From a virus: 21,410 nt of DNA. Each line of letters opens with the position of its first letter. The first letter of the stretch is position 1. Both the position numbers and the translations under genes were made by a program. The stretch lies in the IMG/VR virus record IMGVR_UViG_3300033145_000279, positions 1 to 21,410 of that record. One strand, written 5' to 3'. This document shows, in pieces, positions 1 through 7,438 of this stretch. Under the pieces are notes generated by a model. That model saw only the letters and a list, made by a program, of their open reading frames with translations. It was not told the DNA's origin and ran no database searches.

Positions 1-1016
1 GTTGACTCATCAACATTTGGAACTTGCCAGGCACCATCAGGATTTATATCATTACCCATGACCATAATGTCGCGTATTATATACTCATTGTTATGCCCCT
101 GAAAATCACGGATTATGCTATTAGTCTGAAATATCTCACCCATTAATCTATCATTGCCACTGTACCACCCACCATATACTGAGTTAAGGGCTGGAGCATT
201 AGTCTTGTCATAAAATACCAGGGTACTAGGATAAGTGGACATGTCATAGTCCAGATAGACGTAGGTTTGATTTGTTCCAGCAACTAGATTAGTGATAATA
301 AGGGCAGTGGTATTGGTATGTCTGAAATATTTATCAACGATGTAACCACACCCTACCTGTATTACCACACTGGTCCCGTCACTATATAGTGGGCGCATGC
401 CGCACATAGTATCTCTAACACCCTGATGATCTATGATGGATGTGGTAGTGACAAGCTCCCCACCATTCTCTTCCAGGTGATTCGTGAGGGAGTTGGTCGT
501 CATTAGCAACCCACCATTATCCTCGTAATAGTTGGTAATACTTGTCACCGTTACCAACTGACCACCGTTATCCTCATAGTGACTGGGAAGCCAGACATCA
601 GTCAATCTTCCTTGCCCTATATTAAAGTTGGTAATATTGCCCCATACAGGATATCGATATGTAAAGGCGGGACTACCAGTCACAGTGCCTGTCCCATAGA
701 ATACCTTTATTGCCTCTGCCTCAAATGGGGCATTGGTACCCAAGAGTATGGTAGATGCGGTGTTGGTACAATTAAGATATGATCCAGGAAGAATCCTCAA
801 TCCAACGTTCGTGGTGAATGTGACATTAGTTACGATGTTCCAGGCGCCACCATCAAGAACAATACTACAGGTCCGGGTACCAAGGGCCGTGATCATACTA
901 CGTAATGTGGCATCAGTCTTATTGGTTCCCTTATACTGGGCATACTTGAAGGCACTATAATACTGGGCATTGGCAACATTTGCAATTAACAATAATGATA
1001 TAAGTAATCGTCTCAT
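1..1016 (-). CDS. Probable beta-helical tail spike/fibre, N-terminal 338 residues (3' end beyond window)
   Basis: I read this frame directly: it opens with ATG at 1016 and stays open to the window edge. The start overlaps the stop of the preceding gene as TGATG, which supports it. Residues 1-17 look like a Sec signal peptide: two arginines, a Leu/Ile-rich core, then an ANA motif before Gln18. Residues about 30-125 resemble the opening of right-handed beta-helix phage spikes: an LRSMITALG helix, a VLDGGAWNI strand, short valine/isoleucine strands, then a GTGTVTG turn and a YPVWGN segment. Residues 146-196 hold three 17-residue repeats with an EDNGG core. The dipeptide TN recurs many times. Position after a T7-fibre-like adaptor suggests a receptor-binding or depolymerase role; that is inference, and no catalytic residues can be assigned. 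A signal peptide on a virion protein is odd. It might instead be a secreted protein. Confidence 0.75.
   Translation of the reverse strand, partial: MRRLLISLLLIANVANAQYYSAFKYAQYKGTNKTDATLRSMITALGTRTCSIVLDGGAWNIVTNVTFTTNVGLRILPGSYLNCTNTASTILLGTNAPFEAEAIKVFYGTGTVTGSPAFTYRYPVWGNITNFNIGQGRLTDVWLPSHYEDNGGQLVTVTSITNYYEDNGGLLMTTNSLTNHLEENGGELVTTTSIIDHQGVRDTMCGMRPLYSDGTSVVIQVGCGYIVDKYFRHTNTTALIITNLVAGTNQTYVYLDYDMSTYPSTLVFYDKTNAPALNSVYGGWYSGNDRLMGEIFQTNSIIRDFQGHNNEYIIRDIMVMGNDINPDGAWQVPNVDES
429..581 (-). repeat. Three tandem 17-residue repeats within the spike protein
   Basis: Residues 146-162, 163-179 and 180-196 align without gaps. Each unit has a Tyr/Leu, an acidic pair, Asn-Gly-Gly, a Leu-Val/Met-Thr stretch and usually a closing Thr-Asn or Ile-Asp. 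The DNA is diverged between copies (51 bp each), so this is an old protein-level repeat, not a recent duplication. It may form a short stalk or coils of a beta structure. Confidence 0.75.
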
Positions 1017-1843
1017 CACGCTCCTATCGTAAAGGCAGGACTCATAATTACCACGCCCTGACATTCAGCACATACTTTCCATGTGGCAGATGCCCCGTTA
1101 TGTTCTAACGTCACCACGGCATCCCCACCATCTGTTAAGACATCCCAATTAGTAACCAAATTTCCATCAGGCGGCTGTATCGTCTCTATGATAGTGGGTG
1201 AGGCGGGACTACCTGTAACAATCCAGACACGAATCTTGAAAGGTCCCGTACCGTCAAGGTGGAAGGTACAGGATTTGATTGTTGATGTGCCCGTCACGAC
1301 ACCTACACTGAAATTAGATCCCACGGTGCTGGCTATGGTTGCTATCAGTGTGGCAAGATCTGTCGTTGAGACGTTGCCATCAGCGTCGAATATTAGGACC
1401 GTGTTTTCACGATCGAGTGGAAGGATAAGATTTGTAGATATTGGTTCTGAGGCAGGGACAGTTATTGCTCTACCGTAATTGGCGTTGAGGGCGAGTTGTT
1501 GACAAATCATTGTGAGCTTGTCAAGACCTAATTCGTGGGTCTCGGCTGGAAAGGCATCATTAGCAATATAGTCAAGGAGCTGAGTCACTGGCACGATTCG
1601 AGTTATGGTGATTCGAGTCCCTGATGTGGGTGCGACGCCAAATACGACAGTACCGCCAGAGAGAACACCAGCACCCGTGACTGTGTAGTCTGTATCTAAC
1701 ACCTTCACGGTATCCACATCAAGTATAGATGTCTCTATTACTTGAAGATGTGAACCACTGAGAAAGTAATACGGGAATGCAAAGTTAACAGTAACCCCAT
1801 TAGGGGAATATTGTATTCGTGAATCTGTTGTCGCTAACGTCAT
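1016..1843 (-). CDS. Tail protein with T7 tail-fibre-like N-terminus (probable fibre adaptor), 275 aa
   Basis: Residues about 10-125 match the pattern of the T7 gp17 N-terminal tail-attachment domain: a YSPNGVTVNFAFPYYFLSGSHLQV opening segment (written here in pieces: YSPNG, NFAFPYYF, HLQV), a YTV strand, GTRITITRIVP, and an ETHELGLDKLTMICQQL helix. In relatives this domain fixes the fibre to the tail. The rest (about 180-275) is Thr/Val/Gly-rich and beta-like, ending in a CAEC pair of cysteines, and I do not recognise it. At 275 residues the protein is too short for a whole T7-type fibre, so it likely acts as an adaptor for the spike encoded next. The start overlaps the upstream stop as ATGA (1840-1843), and its own stop overlaps the spike start as TGATG, which implies translational coupling and joint assembly. 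Confidence 0.8.
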   Translation of the reverse strand: MTLATTDSRIQYSPNGVTVNFAFPYYFLSGSHLQVIETSILDVDTVKVLDTDYTVTGAGVLSGGTVVFGVAPTSGTRITITRIVPVTQLLDYIANDAFPAETHELGLDKLTMICQQLALNANYGRAITVPASEPISTNLILPLDRENTVLIFDADGNVSTTDLATLIATIASTVGSNFSVGVVTGTSTIKSCTFHLDGTGPFKIRVWIVTGSPASPTIIETIQPPDGNLVTNWDVLTDGGDAVVTLEHNGASATWKVCAECQGVVIMSPAFTIGA

Positions 1844-4365
1844 CTCACTACCTCCGTAGGTCGTATAAAGAAACCTTGATTATTTCGCTCCTCAACATTT
1901 CGTTCCATCCTACGAGTATATCCAGGACTCATCATCTCCTGTATATTCCATAGTATAATATAATCCAGGACTGGTCTAATGTAAAACAAATTGATATACG
2001 GAGTGTTACCTAGGACTAATTTTTCCGCGGATCTAGCCACGGGTTTTCCAGATTTGAGGTCGGTGATGGTTGCTGCCAGTTCCGGAATTTGCCCTATGAC
2101 GGGTCCTGTGGTCACGTTAAGGAAGTTGCGATAGCTACGATCATATTCAGTAAAGAGAAAATCGCCATAAATCCCCAGTCCCCCACCACGTAACATGGCA
2201 TCATTGAGGACTCGCCAGGCTATAGTTCCATCAGCATCGATTAAACGTCTTGGTGTTCTCCCCTTAAGAGCATCCTTAATTGACATCGACACATAACCCC
2301 CAACTGTGGTCAATGCAATCAATTGTGCCAGTCTAAAATTGCCCTTGTTCATGAGTCTCGCAATACCTGAGAACTGACCATGACTCCTAAGTTCACGCAT
2401 TATCACTCGATTCCACACAGATATCGGGAAGGACTTAAAGAGCATTAGTAACCTTGCCGCCATCCCCTTGACCGTACCTGCCTGGGTATTGAGATTCGCT
2501 ATGAGACGTTCCTTATTACCTGGTCTAATTATTGCATCAGCACCCTGATCCGTTATGAAGGTACGAATTTTCGTTTCTAACTGATCTCTCATACGAAGTC
2601 TATTGTTATTTGAGACAATACCGCCAGCTTCAAGAATTAGATTATCCACAGCACTATCAGGAAGATTCTTAAGTTGATCGGGTGTTATATATCTATAGCC
2701 ATCCTCTGCCGTATACATAGTGCTTCGTATCGCATCCCAGTCGCGCGGGGTTATCTCATAGAATGATAGTACATTCCTCAACTCACCCGGTAACTCTGCG
2801 AAACCCATCCGTGCATGAGTTCCGAGATGTGCGGCCTCAAGTTGAGCGAATGATCCGGTATGAATATCATCCCACCAGCTCATCCCGTTAATCTTAAACA
2901 AGCCTTGTTGTAGCTTAAACATCCTACCAGACGTATTATCTATGGATGTGAACCGAGACGTTATATTCCCAAGAAATCCATCCACTGCAGCCCCTAGAAG
3001 ATATGTTCGTCTTTTCCATTCTTTAGTTCTAGGACCAAATAATCTAAATTGCTCCGTCAATAGATCCATACCTCTCATGCCCTGAAATGTACCAGCCATC
3101 TGAAAGAACCCCTTATCAGGAATTGCTGAGAGCATAATATTAGGAAGTTTTGATAGTATTGCCTGTGTTCGAGCCCCACTAGTTATTATATGAAGTGTGG
3201 GATTTGACGGCATATCGTATCTACCAATTAATTGATCAAATGAGCCATGCAGCCACTCACTCTCTAATGACTTTATCTGGGCCCTATCATTAGGGAGGGT
3301 GCGCCCCTCCTCCTTCAACTTACGAATCATTCGTTTGAACGACATCTCAGGGTTAGGTCCAAGGTTCTCCATTAATGCGGTTGAGTGGGCGGTACGACGT
3401 ATATCATTCAAGATACCTTCACGTAAACTCTTCGCACCAAATTTCTGATTATACTTATAGGAGGAATCAGCATCCTTAAAATGAAGAACTCTCCGTTGAC
3501 TTACCTTCTTGGCCAACGACCCGGCACCTTGAAACTCGGCCACTGCGGAGGTACCAGATACACCATGAACCCCGGTCAATATACCCTCATGAACTCCCCT
3601 TAAGAACTTACCAGGATCAGCACCTTGAAATGTATTCTCATGATCTAATAGAGGGAGGATGAATTCTTGCCACACCATGAACGATGCCTCACTAGACCCC
3701 TCACCCACACCCTTGCCCCCAGCCTTACGTATAGCCAGAGGATCATGTGCTTGTCGCATCACATAATCATCACGCATATTTATGAAGGCACCAGCACGAT
3801 TCTCCCTAGCAAGCATATCCTCCTGAATTTCTCTTATTACACGAGCCATCGCCTTGGCTCGTTTACTACCAGAAGGTACCTGGTTAGCATCGTTACTATA
3901 ATTCCAAAGCTCTTGAAATACCTCACGTTCTAGGGCATTGGTCTGAAATTCTCGCATCAAGTCTGCCTCTTCCAGGCCAGCAATAAGTTTGCCAACGTAC
4001 CCATTACGAAGAGATACTATCTGTGCATCAACAGATAATCTTGCCCCAGCAATTTGTCGTCTGGACCCATTCAAGAAGGCATCCATCCCCTCGCCAAGAG
4101 TCTTATATCTATGTGCAAACTCACCCATCTTTCTCTGTGCACGAATAGTGATCAAGGCATTACGCTTCTGAATCACCCCTTGAAGTTTATTGTTCTCAAT
4201 CATCTCGGCGGTGACTTGACGAATCGCCTCCTCACTAGAGACCAGACGGGCATTCTCAGTATTTCTGCCCCTCTCAAGAATGGTATCTATAAGCTCTTCT
4301 GCCTGAGACTCAGATATAAGTTCCCCAGCAGCTTCTCTTATTATCGATACACAAGGATGTGCCAT
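1840..4365 (-). CDS. Large internal virion (ejection) protein, probable T7 gp16-like C-terminal partner, 841 aa
   Basis: A large, mostly helical protein with basic and coiled-coil-like N-terminal third (many Glu, Arg, Gln up to about residue 200) and no signal peptide. The middle and C-terminal parts (for example SKLPNIMLSAIPD, SWWDDIHTGSFAQLEAAHLG, RLLMLFKSFPISVWNRVI) have the feel of the large ejection proteins of podophages and of the C-terminal halves of phage polyvalent proteins; a clear enzyme motif is not visible. I place the start at 4365, not at the longer in-frame ATG at 4386, because the ATG at 4365 forms a TAATG overlap with the preceding stop and has a GAGG about seven bases upstream, the same arrangement used elsewhere in this operon. 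It probably works together with the 1022-residue protein just before it, and the two may represent one giant ejection protein split in two. Confidence 0.7.
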   Translation of the reverse strand: MAHPCVSIIREAAGELISESQAEELIDTILERGRNTENARLVSSEEAIRQVTAEMIENNKLQGVIQKRNALITIRAQRKMGEFAHRYKTLGEGMDAFLNGSRRQIAGARLSVDAQIVSLRNGYVGKLIAGLEEADLMREFQTNALEREVFQELWNYSNDANQVPSGSKRAKAMARVIREIQEDMLARENRAGAFINMRDDYVMRQAHDPLAIRKAGGKGVGEGSSEASFMVWQEFILPLLDHENTFQGADPGKFLRGVHEGILTGVHGVSGTSAVAEFQGAGSLAKKVSQRRVLHFKDADSSYKYNQKFGAKSLREGILNDIRRTAHSTALMENLGPNPEMSFKRMIRKLKEEGRTLPNDRAQIKSLESEWLHGSFDQLIGRYDMPSNPTLHIITSGARTQAILSKLPNIMLSAIPDKGFFQMAGTFQGMRGMDLLTEQFRLFGPRTKEWKRRTYLLGAAVDGFLGNITSRFTSIDNTSGRMFKLQQGLFKINGMSWWDDIHTGSFAQLEAAHLGTHARMGFAELPGELRNVLSFYEITPRDWDAIRSTMYTAEDGYRYITPDQLKNLPDSAVDNLILEAGGIVSNNNRLRMRDQLETKIRTFITDQGADAIIRPGNKERLIANLNTQAGTVKGMAARLLMLFKSFPISVWNRVIMRELRSHGQFSGIARLMNKGNFRLAQLIALTTVGGYVSMSIKDALKGRTPRRLIDADGTIAWRVLNDAMLRGGGLGIYGDFLFTEYDRSYRNFLNVTTGPVIGQIPELAATITDLKSGKPVARSAEKLVLGNTPYINLFYIRPVLDYIILWNIQEMMSPGYTRRMERNVEERNNQGFFIRPTEVVR

Positions 4366-7300
4366 TATATATGCCTCGTTATACAATCATTCGCGGCCTC
4401 AATAGCCCGATTCCTAGCATCAACATCACGAGTATCCACCGTCAGCTCATCATAGGTAATTCTCTCGTCAGGGGCCAGGGATTCTCGTATATCAGGTGGC
4501 TCTGCTGCCTCTGCACGAGGGGCGGGTGGTTCTGGCTTCAATCCACCAGTTAGTTGATCAACAACTTCTACTTTATTTGGATCAAAAACAACTAAAGTAT
4601 CAGCATATACCCCAAGACCACTGGAAGGATCACCCATAATAACAGAATCAAATCCTGCAGCCTTAAGACGTTCTTTTACTTCCGGAATATAGATCATATC
4701 TAAAATATTGCGGCCATGGTATCCTGACTCTTTGAAAATTTGTTTACTAGCTTTATCAGACATGTGAGCTATTGATTGTCCAAACTCATCTATCTCAACC
4801 CGTAAAGTTGGATCATATTCTTTTATGATCGTCAAAAACTGACCAACGTCAGCGGGATTTTGTACATTAATTCTAGTAGTAAGTATTGTATCAAGCTCAC
4901 CACCAATACGCTCTTCAACAAATCTTTCAGGATAAAATCTAGATAAATAATCTGTAAGAACCTCATCTGGAAATTCTGAAAGAGAATTATATGTCTTACC
5001 AGTAGTGGTATCAGTTATATGAACCTCTAGATCACTATGAACCCGCATCATTGTATTTGCATATGGCTTATCTCTAGTAAACCAGGCGATTCGACCTTGC
5101 TCAAAATCAACAAGACTAGAGCGTCCATGATACCATGGTTCTCCTAATACTGGATCAGCAGCCTGCCAAAGACTAACAATATCCACACCAAACTCAGATG
5201 TTACATCTAGAATATCTTTCGGTACTTTAGCTCGTAATTCTGTTATCTTTGGTTCTGGTATTTTTACAACCTCTGCACGAGCTACAGGCTCTGCACGAGG
5301 GGCGGGTGCACCCCTAACTCGAGGTTCTTGCCCATATACCCCTGATGCAATAATCTTTTCAGGTGGAATTTCCCCAATAACCACTATATTATCAGCACCA
5401 GTAATTTGTCCAAATTGTTCTTTTGCAACCCTTAATGTTTCTGACATTGTTTTTGGATCATTCATTATATCCTCAAAATCCATGACTCGTTCATGAACTC
5501 CTTCAGGATCAATAAATATACGATCCATAACATCATCAGCATAGATAGCAATCTCTACTTCACCTAGATCCCATACAGGTTCATCTAGTGTAAAGTAATT
5601 AAGTTTGTTGTTAAGTCCTTCAGCAAATATCTTCTCCTCAGCCACAGCAGTTACATGATAAAGCTCCCTACCACGTAGTGCAGATCTTAATTCCTCGATC
5701 CCCTCGACCTTATCAAGGGAGGCTATAGATTCTTTAACTTCGGGTTGATCCAAATAATATGCCTCTTCAGGAGGTACTCTTCTTCCTTCTTTGATGTCGA
5801 GACGAGTAGGTGCCTCTACCTCAGGGGCAGGCGCCTCTACTTCAGGAGCACCCTCTGCCCTGCTTGGATCGAGGTCAACCTCCACCTCCTTAATCTCTGC
5901 CTCAATATCAGTGGCTCGTGATCTGACCTCCTCTAAGTTCTTAGGCTCCTCATAGAGGTGTGGTTCGTCAACCGTGGTTCGTTTATTCTGAACCCTGGCT
6001 CGTTCTCTACGAAGCTTGAGTTGTTCAACAAGTTGTTTCTGTTCATCAAGAAGACGTCCTATGGCATCAGGCTCTAAGGCAAATTCTGTTTCTCCCTTAG
6101 CAGGTTCAAAAATTCGTCTATAATATTGTATAGATGGATCAGATGAGGACCAATTAATTCGTTTACCCCGTTCACGCGCTCGGTGTAATAATTCAAACCC
6201 AAGAGCAGTACCCTCACCCCTCTTACCTATAGAGCCTAAGGTAAAGGCTTGAATCATATCATCAGTCTCTTTATATGATATTGCTGCAATTAAAGTATCA
6301 CCATCCCTAATCACTAACACATCCATTTCTGGTTTAAACCCTTCCTCAAAGGCACTTAATACATGATTAGCTTCTTCACCTTCATATCTCCCAACTGGAT
6401 CATAAATTATATCATCCCCAACTGCCTTAAATTTAGCACCTTCATAATCTAAAGTAACATCTGCAATTGTAGCATGCATTGCAGTTCTTGTATCAACATC
6501 CAAATCACTTAATCTTTCTATTCTTGGTTGATGTCTCTCCCACACCATTCCAGCATTTCGAATATTTCGCTGATGTGGATTAAGTTCCTCAATGACCTGC
6601 ATCATCTTGGCTGGGTTCATGACTGGCTGGTCCTGAAGAATATCATTCAGGGCCGATTGTGCCAGGGCTATTTGTTGACTATCCATCATTCCACCACGTA
6701 ATGCCCTGCTCTCCATCTCATATTCTACCTGGAACATCCTAGCAAGGGCCTGATTTCTATCAGCACTCTGTGTAAGACGGAATTCTGTAAGTTTATCTCC
6801 AAGTTTACCAACACCAACATGAAATGCACCGCCCAAAATTGCACCAAATCCTAAATTGATGGCCGCATCCTTCATTCCATAATGAGATTTCTCTTGCATT
6901 GCAGGAAGAATTACAAGAGGTTCCACCAAGGCAGCACCCACAGCACCCTCAATCACTCCGGTAAGTGCCCGCGCCTTCCATACAGAACCGAGTTGTGCAG
7001 CCCATCTCGCCGTCTTTGCCTGACTAACAACAGGTATAAACATGGAGGCAAGGTTTATGGGGTCAAGTGCCTGGCCAACTAATTGAGTAACAAAGCCTGC
7101 TGACATTCTCCCAAGCCCTGTATAACCTGAAGCAATCTCATACTCATCTTGCAATTCTCTCTTCTTACGTTCATACATTATTTGAGCACCTAAATCAGAA
7201 ATAGGTTCATCAAACTCTAATTCTTCTGGAATTCCCCATCTCTCATTAGCCTCATCCACACTGATCTTCTCACCAGCCTGAGCAAGAGAAAGTTCTGTCA

Positions 7301-7433
7301 TTCTAGCCATACCTGATACTGGGGCAAACCTTAAACTTTGCCTCATATGAGCCGAGAGAAAGGGCCCAAGTCCCACATCAGGTGTTTTAACCCGGAACCA
7401 AGGGTTCTCTGTCTCTTTAGTAAGAAATTGCAT
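4365..7433 (-). CDS. Multidomain ejection protein with GNAT-like and two ADP-ribosyltransferase-like domains, 1022 aa
   Basis: Residues 1-330 resemble the N-terminus of large podophage internal virion proteins, with Gly/Ala-rich hydrophobic segments near 104-136, 155-176 and 187-208 that could enter a membrane. Residues about 330-445 look like a GNAT acyltransferase: DVLVIRDGDTLIAAISY strands, a KRGEGTAL acyl-CoA loop (R405-x-x-G408-x-A410) and a SIQYYRRI end. After a charged coiled stretch and a PEVEAP linker, residues about 587-700 start with an ELYHVT strand (H593), EKIFAEGL and YFTLDEP, and end with GEIPPEKII, like an ADP-ribosyltransferase fold. After a second Pro/Ala/Arg linker, residues about 765-958 carry PWYHG (H769), AWFTRDKPYAN, LKAAGFDSVIMGD and TLVVFDPNKVE, the pattern of ART domains in phage polyvalent proteins. 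The catalytic glutamate of the second domain is not assigned. As a packaged and injected protein it could modify host targets on entry; this is inference. It starts five bases after the upstream gene. Confidence 0.75.
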   Translation of the reverse strand: MQFLTKETENPWFRVKTPDVGLGPFLSAHMRQSLRFAPVSGMARMTELSLAQAGEKISVDEANERWGIPEELEFDEPISDLGAQIMYERKKRELQDEYEIASGYTGLGRMSAGFVTQLVGQALDPINLASMFIPVVSQAKTARWAAQLGSVWKARALTGVIEGAVGAALVEPLVILPAMQEKSHYGMKDAAINLGFGAILGGAFHVGVGKLGDKLTEFRLTQSADRNQALARMFQVEYEMESRALRGGMMDSQQIALAQSALNDILQDQPVMNPAKMMQVIEELNPHQRNIRNAGMVWERHQPRIERLSDLDVDTRTAMHATIADVTLDYEGAKFKAVGDDIIYDPVGRYEGEEANHVLSAFEEGFKPEMDVLVIRDGDTLIAAISYKETDDMIQAFTLGSIGKRGEGTALGFELLHRARERGKRINWSSSDPSIQYYRRIFEPAKGETEFALEPDAIGRLLDEQKQLVEQLKLRRERARVQNKRTTVDEPHLYEEPKNLEEVRSRATDIEAEIKEVEVDLDPSRAEGAPEVEAPAPEVEAPTRLDIKEGRRVPPEEAYYLDQPEVKESIASLDKVEGIEELRSALRGRELYHVTAVAEEKIFAEGLNNKLNYFTLDEPVWDLGEVEIAIYADDVMDRIFIDPEGVHERVMDFEDIMNDPKTMSETLRVAKEQFGQITGADNIVVIGEIPPEKIIASGVYGQEPRVRGAPAPRAEPVARAEVVKIPEPKITELRAKVPKDILDVTSEFGVDIVSLWQAADPVLGEPWYHGRSSLVDFEQGRIAWFTRDKPYANTMMRVHSDLEVHITDTTTGKTYNSLSEFPDEVLTDYLSRFYPERFVEERIGGELDTILTTRINVQNPADVGQFLTIIKEYDPTLRVEIDEFGQSIAHMSDKASKQIFKESGYHGRNILDMIYIPEVKERLKAAGFDSVIMGDPSSGLGVYADTLVVFDPNKVEVVDQLTGGLKPEPPAPRAEAAEPPDIRESLAPDERITYDELTVDTRDVDARNRAIEAANDCITRHI
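4509..4528. repeat. 20-bp direct repeat, copy 1 (distal to ART-like domain 2)
   Basis: CTCTGCACGAGGGGCGGGTG on the plus strand is identical to 5289-5308. It encodes part of a Pro/Ala/Arg linker (PAPRAE) in both places. The copies are 780 bases apart, a multiple of three, so recombination between them would remove the second ART-like domain in frame. Confidence 0.85.
5289..5308. repeat. 20-bp direct repeat, copy 2 (proximal to ART-like domain 2)
   Basis: Identical 20-base copy of 4509-4528, again in the PAPRAE linker of the ejection protein. A shorter, partial CTCTGCACGAG copy lies just beside it near 5272, so the linker seems to have grown by local duplication. Confidence 0.85.
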
Positions 7434-7438
7434 AATGG

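Noticed and set aside
579-960. Two short plus-strand frames
   Set aside because: They lie antisense to a continuous minus-strand coding frame with a clear start and protein character.
1-1016. Diversity-generating retroelement variable repeat in the spike, prompted by the BPP-1-like gene order
   Set aside because: No reverse transcriptase, template repeat or adenine-biased variable region is visible; the spike C-terminus lies outside the window, so it cannot be judged here.
4366-4386. Longer start for the 841-residue ejection protein at ATG 4386
   Set aside because: The ATG at 4365 has the TAATG overlap and properly spaced GAGG that recur in this operon; the longer start does not.
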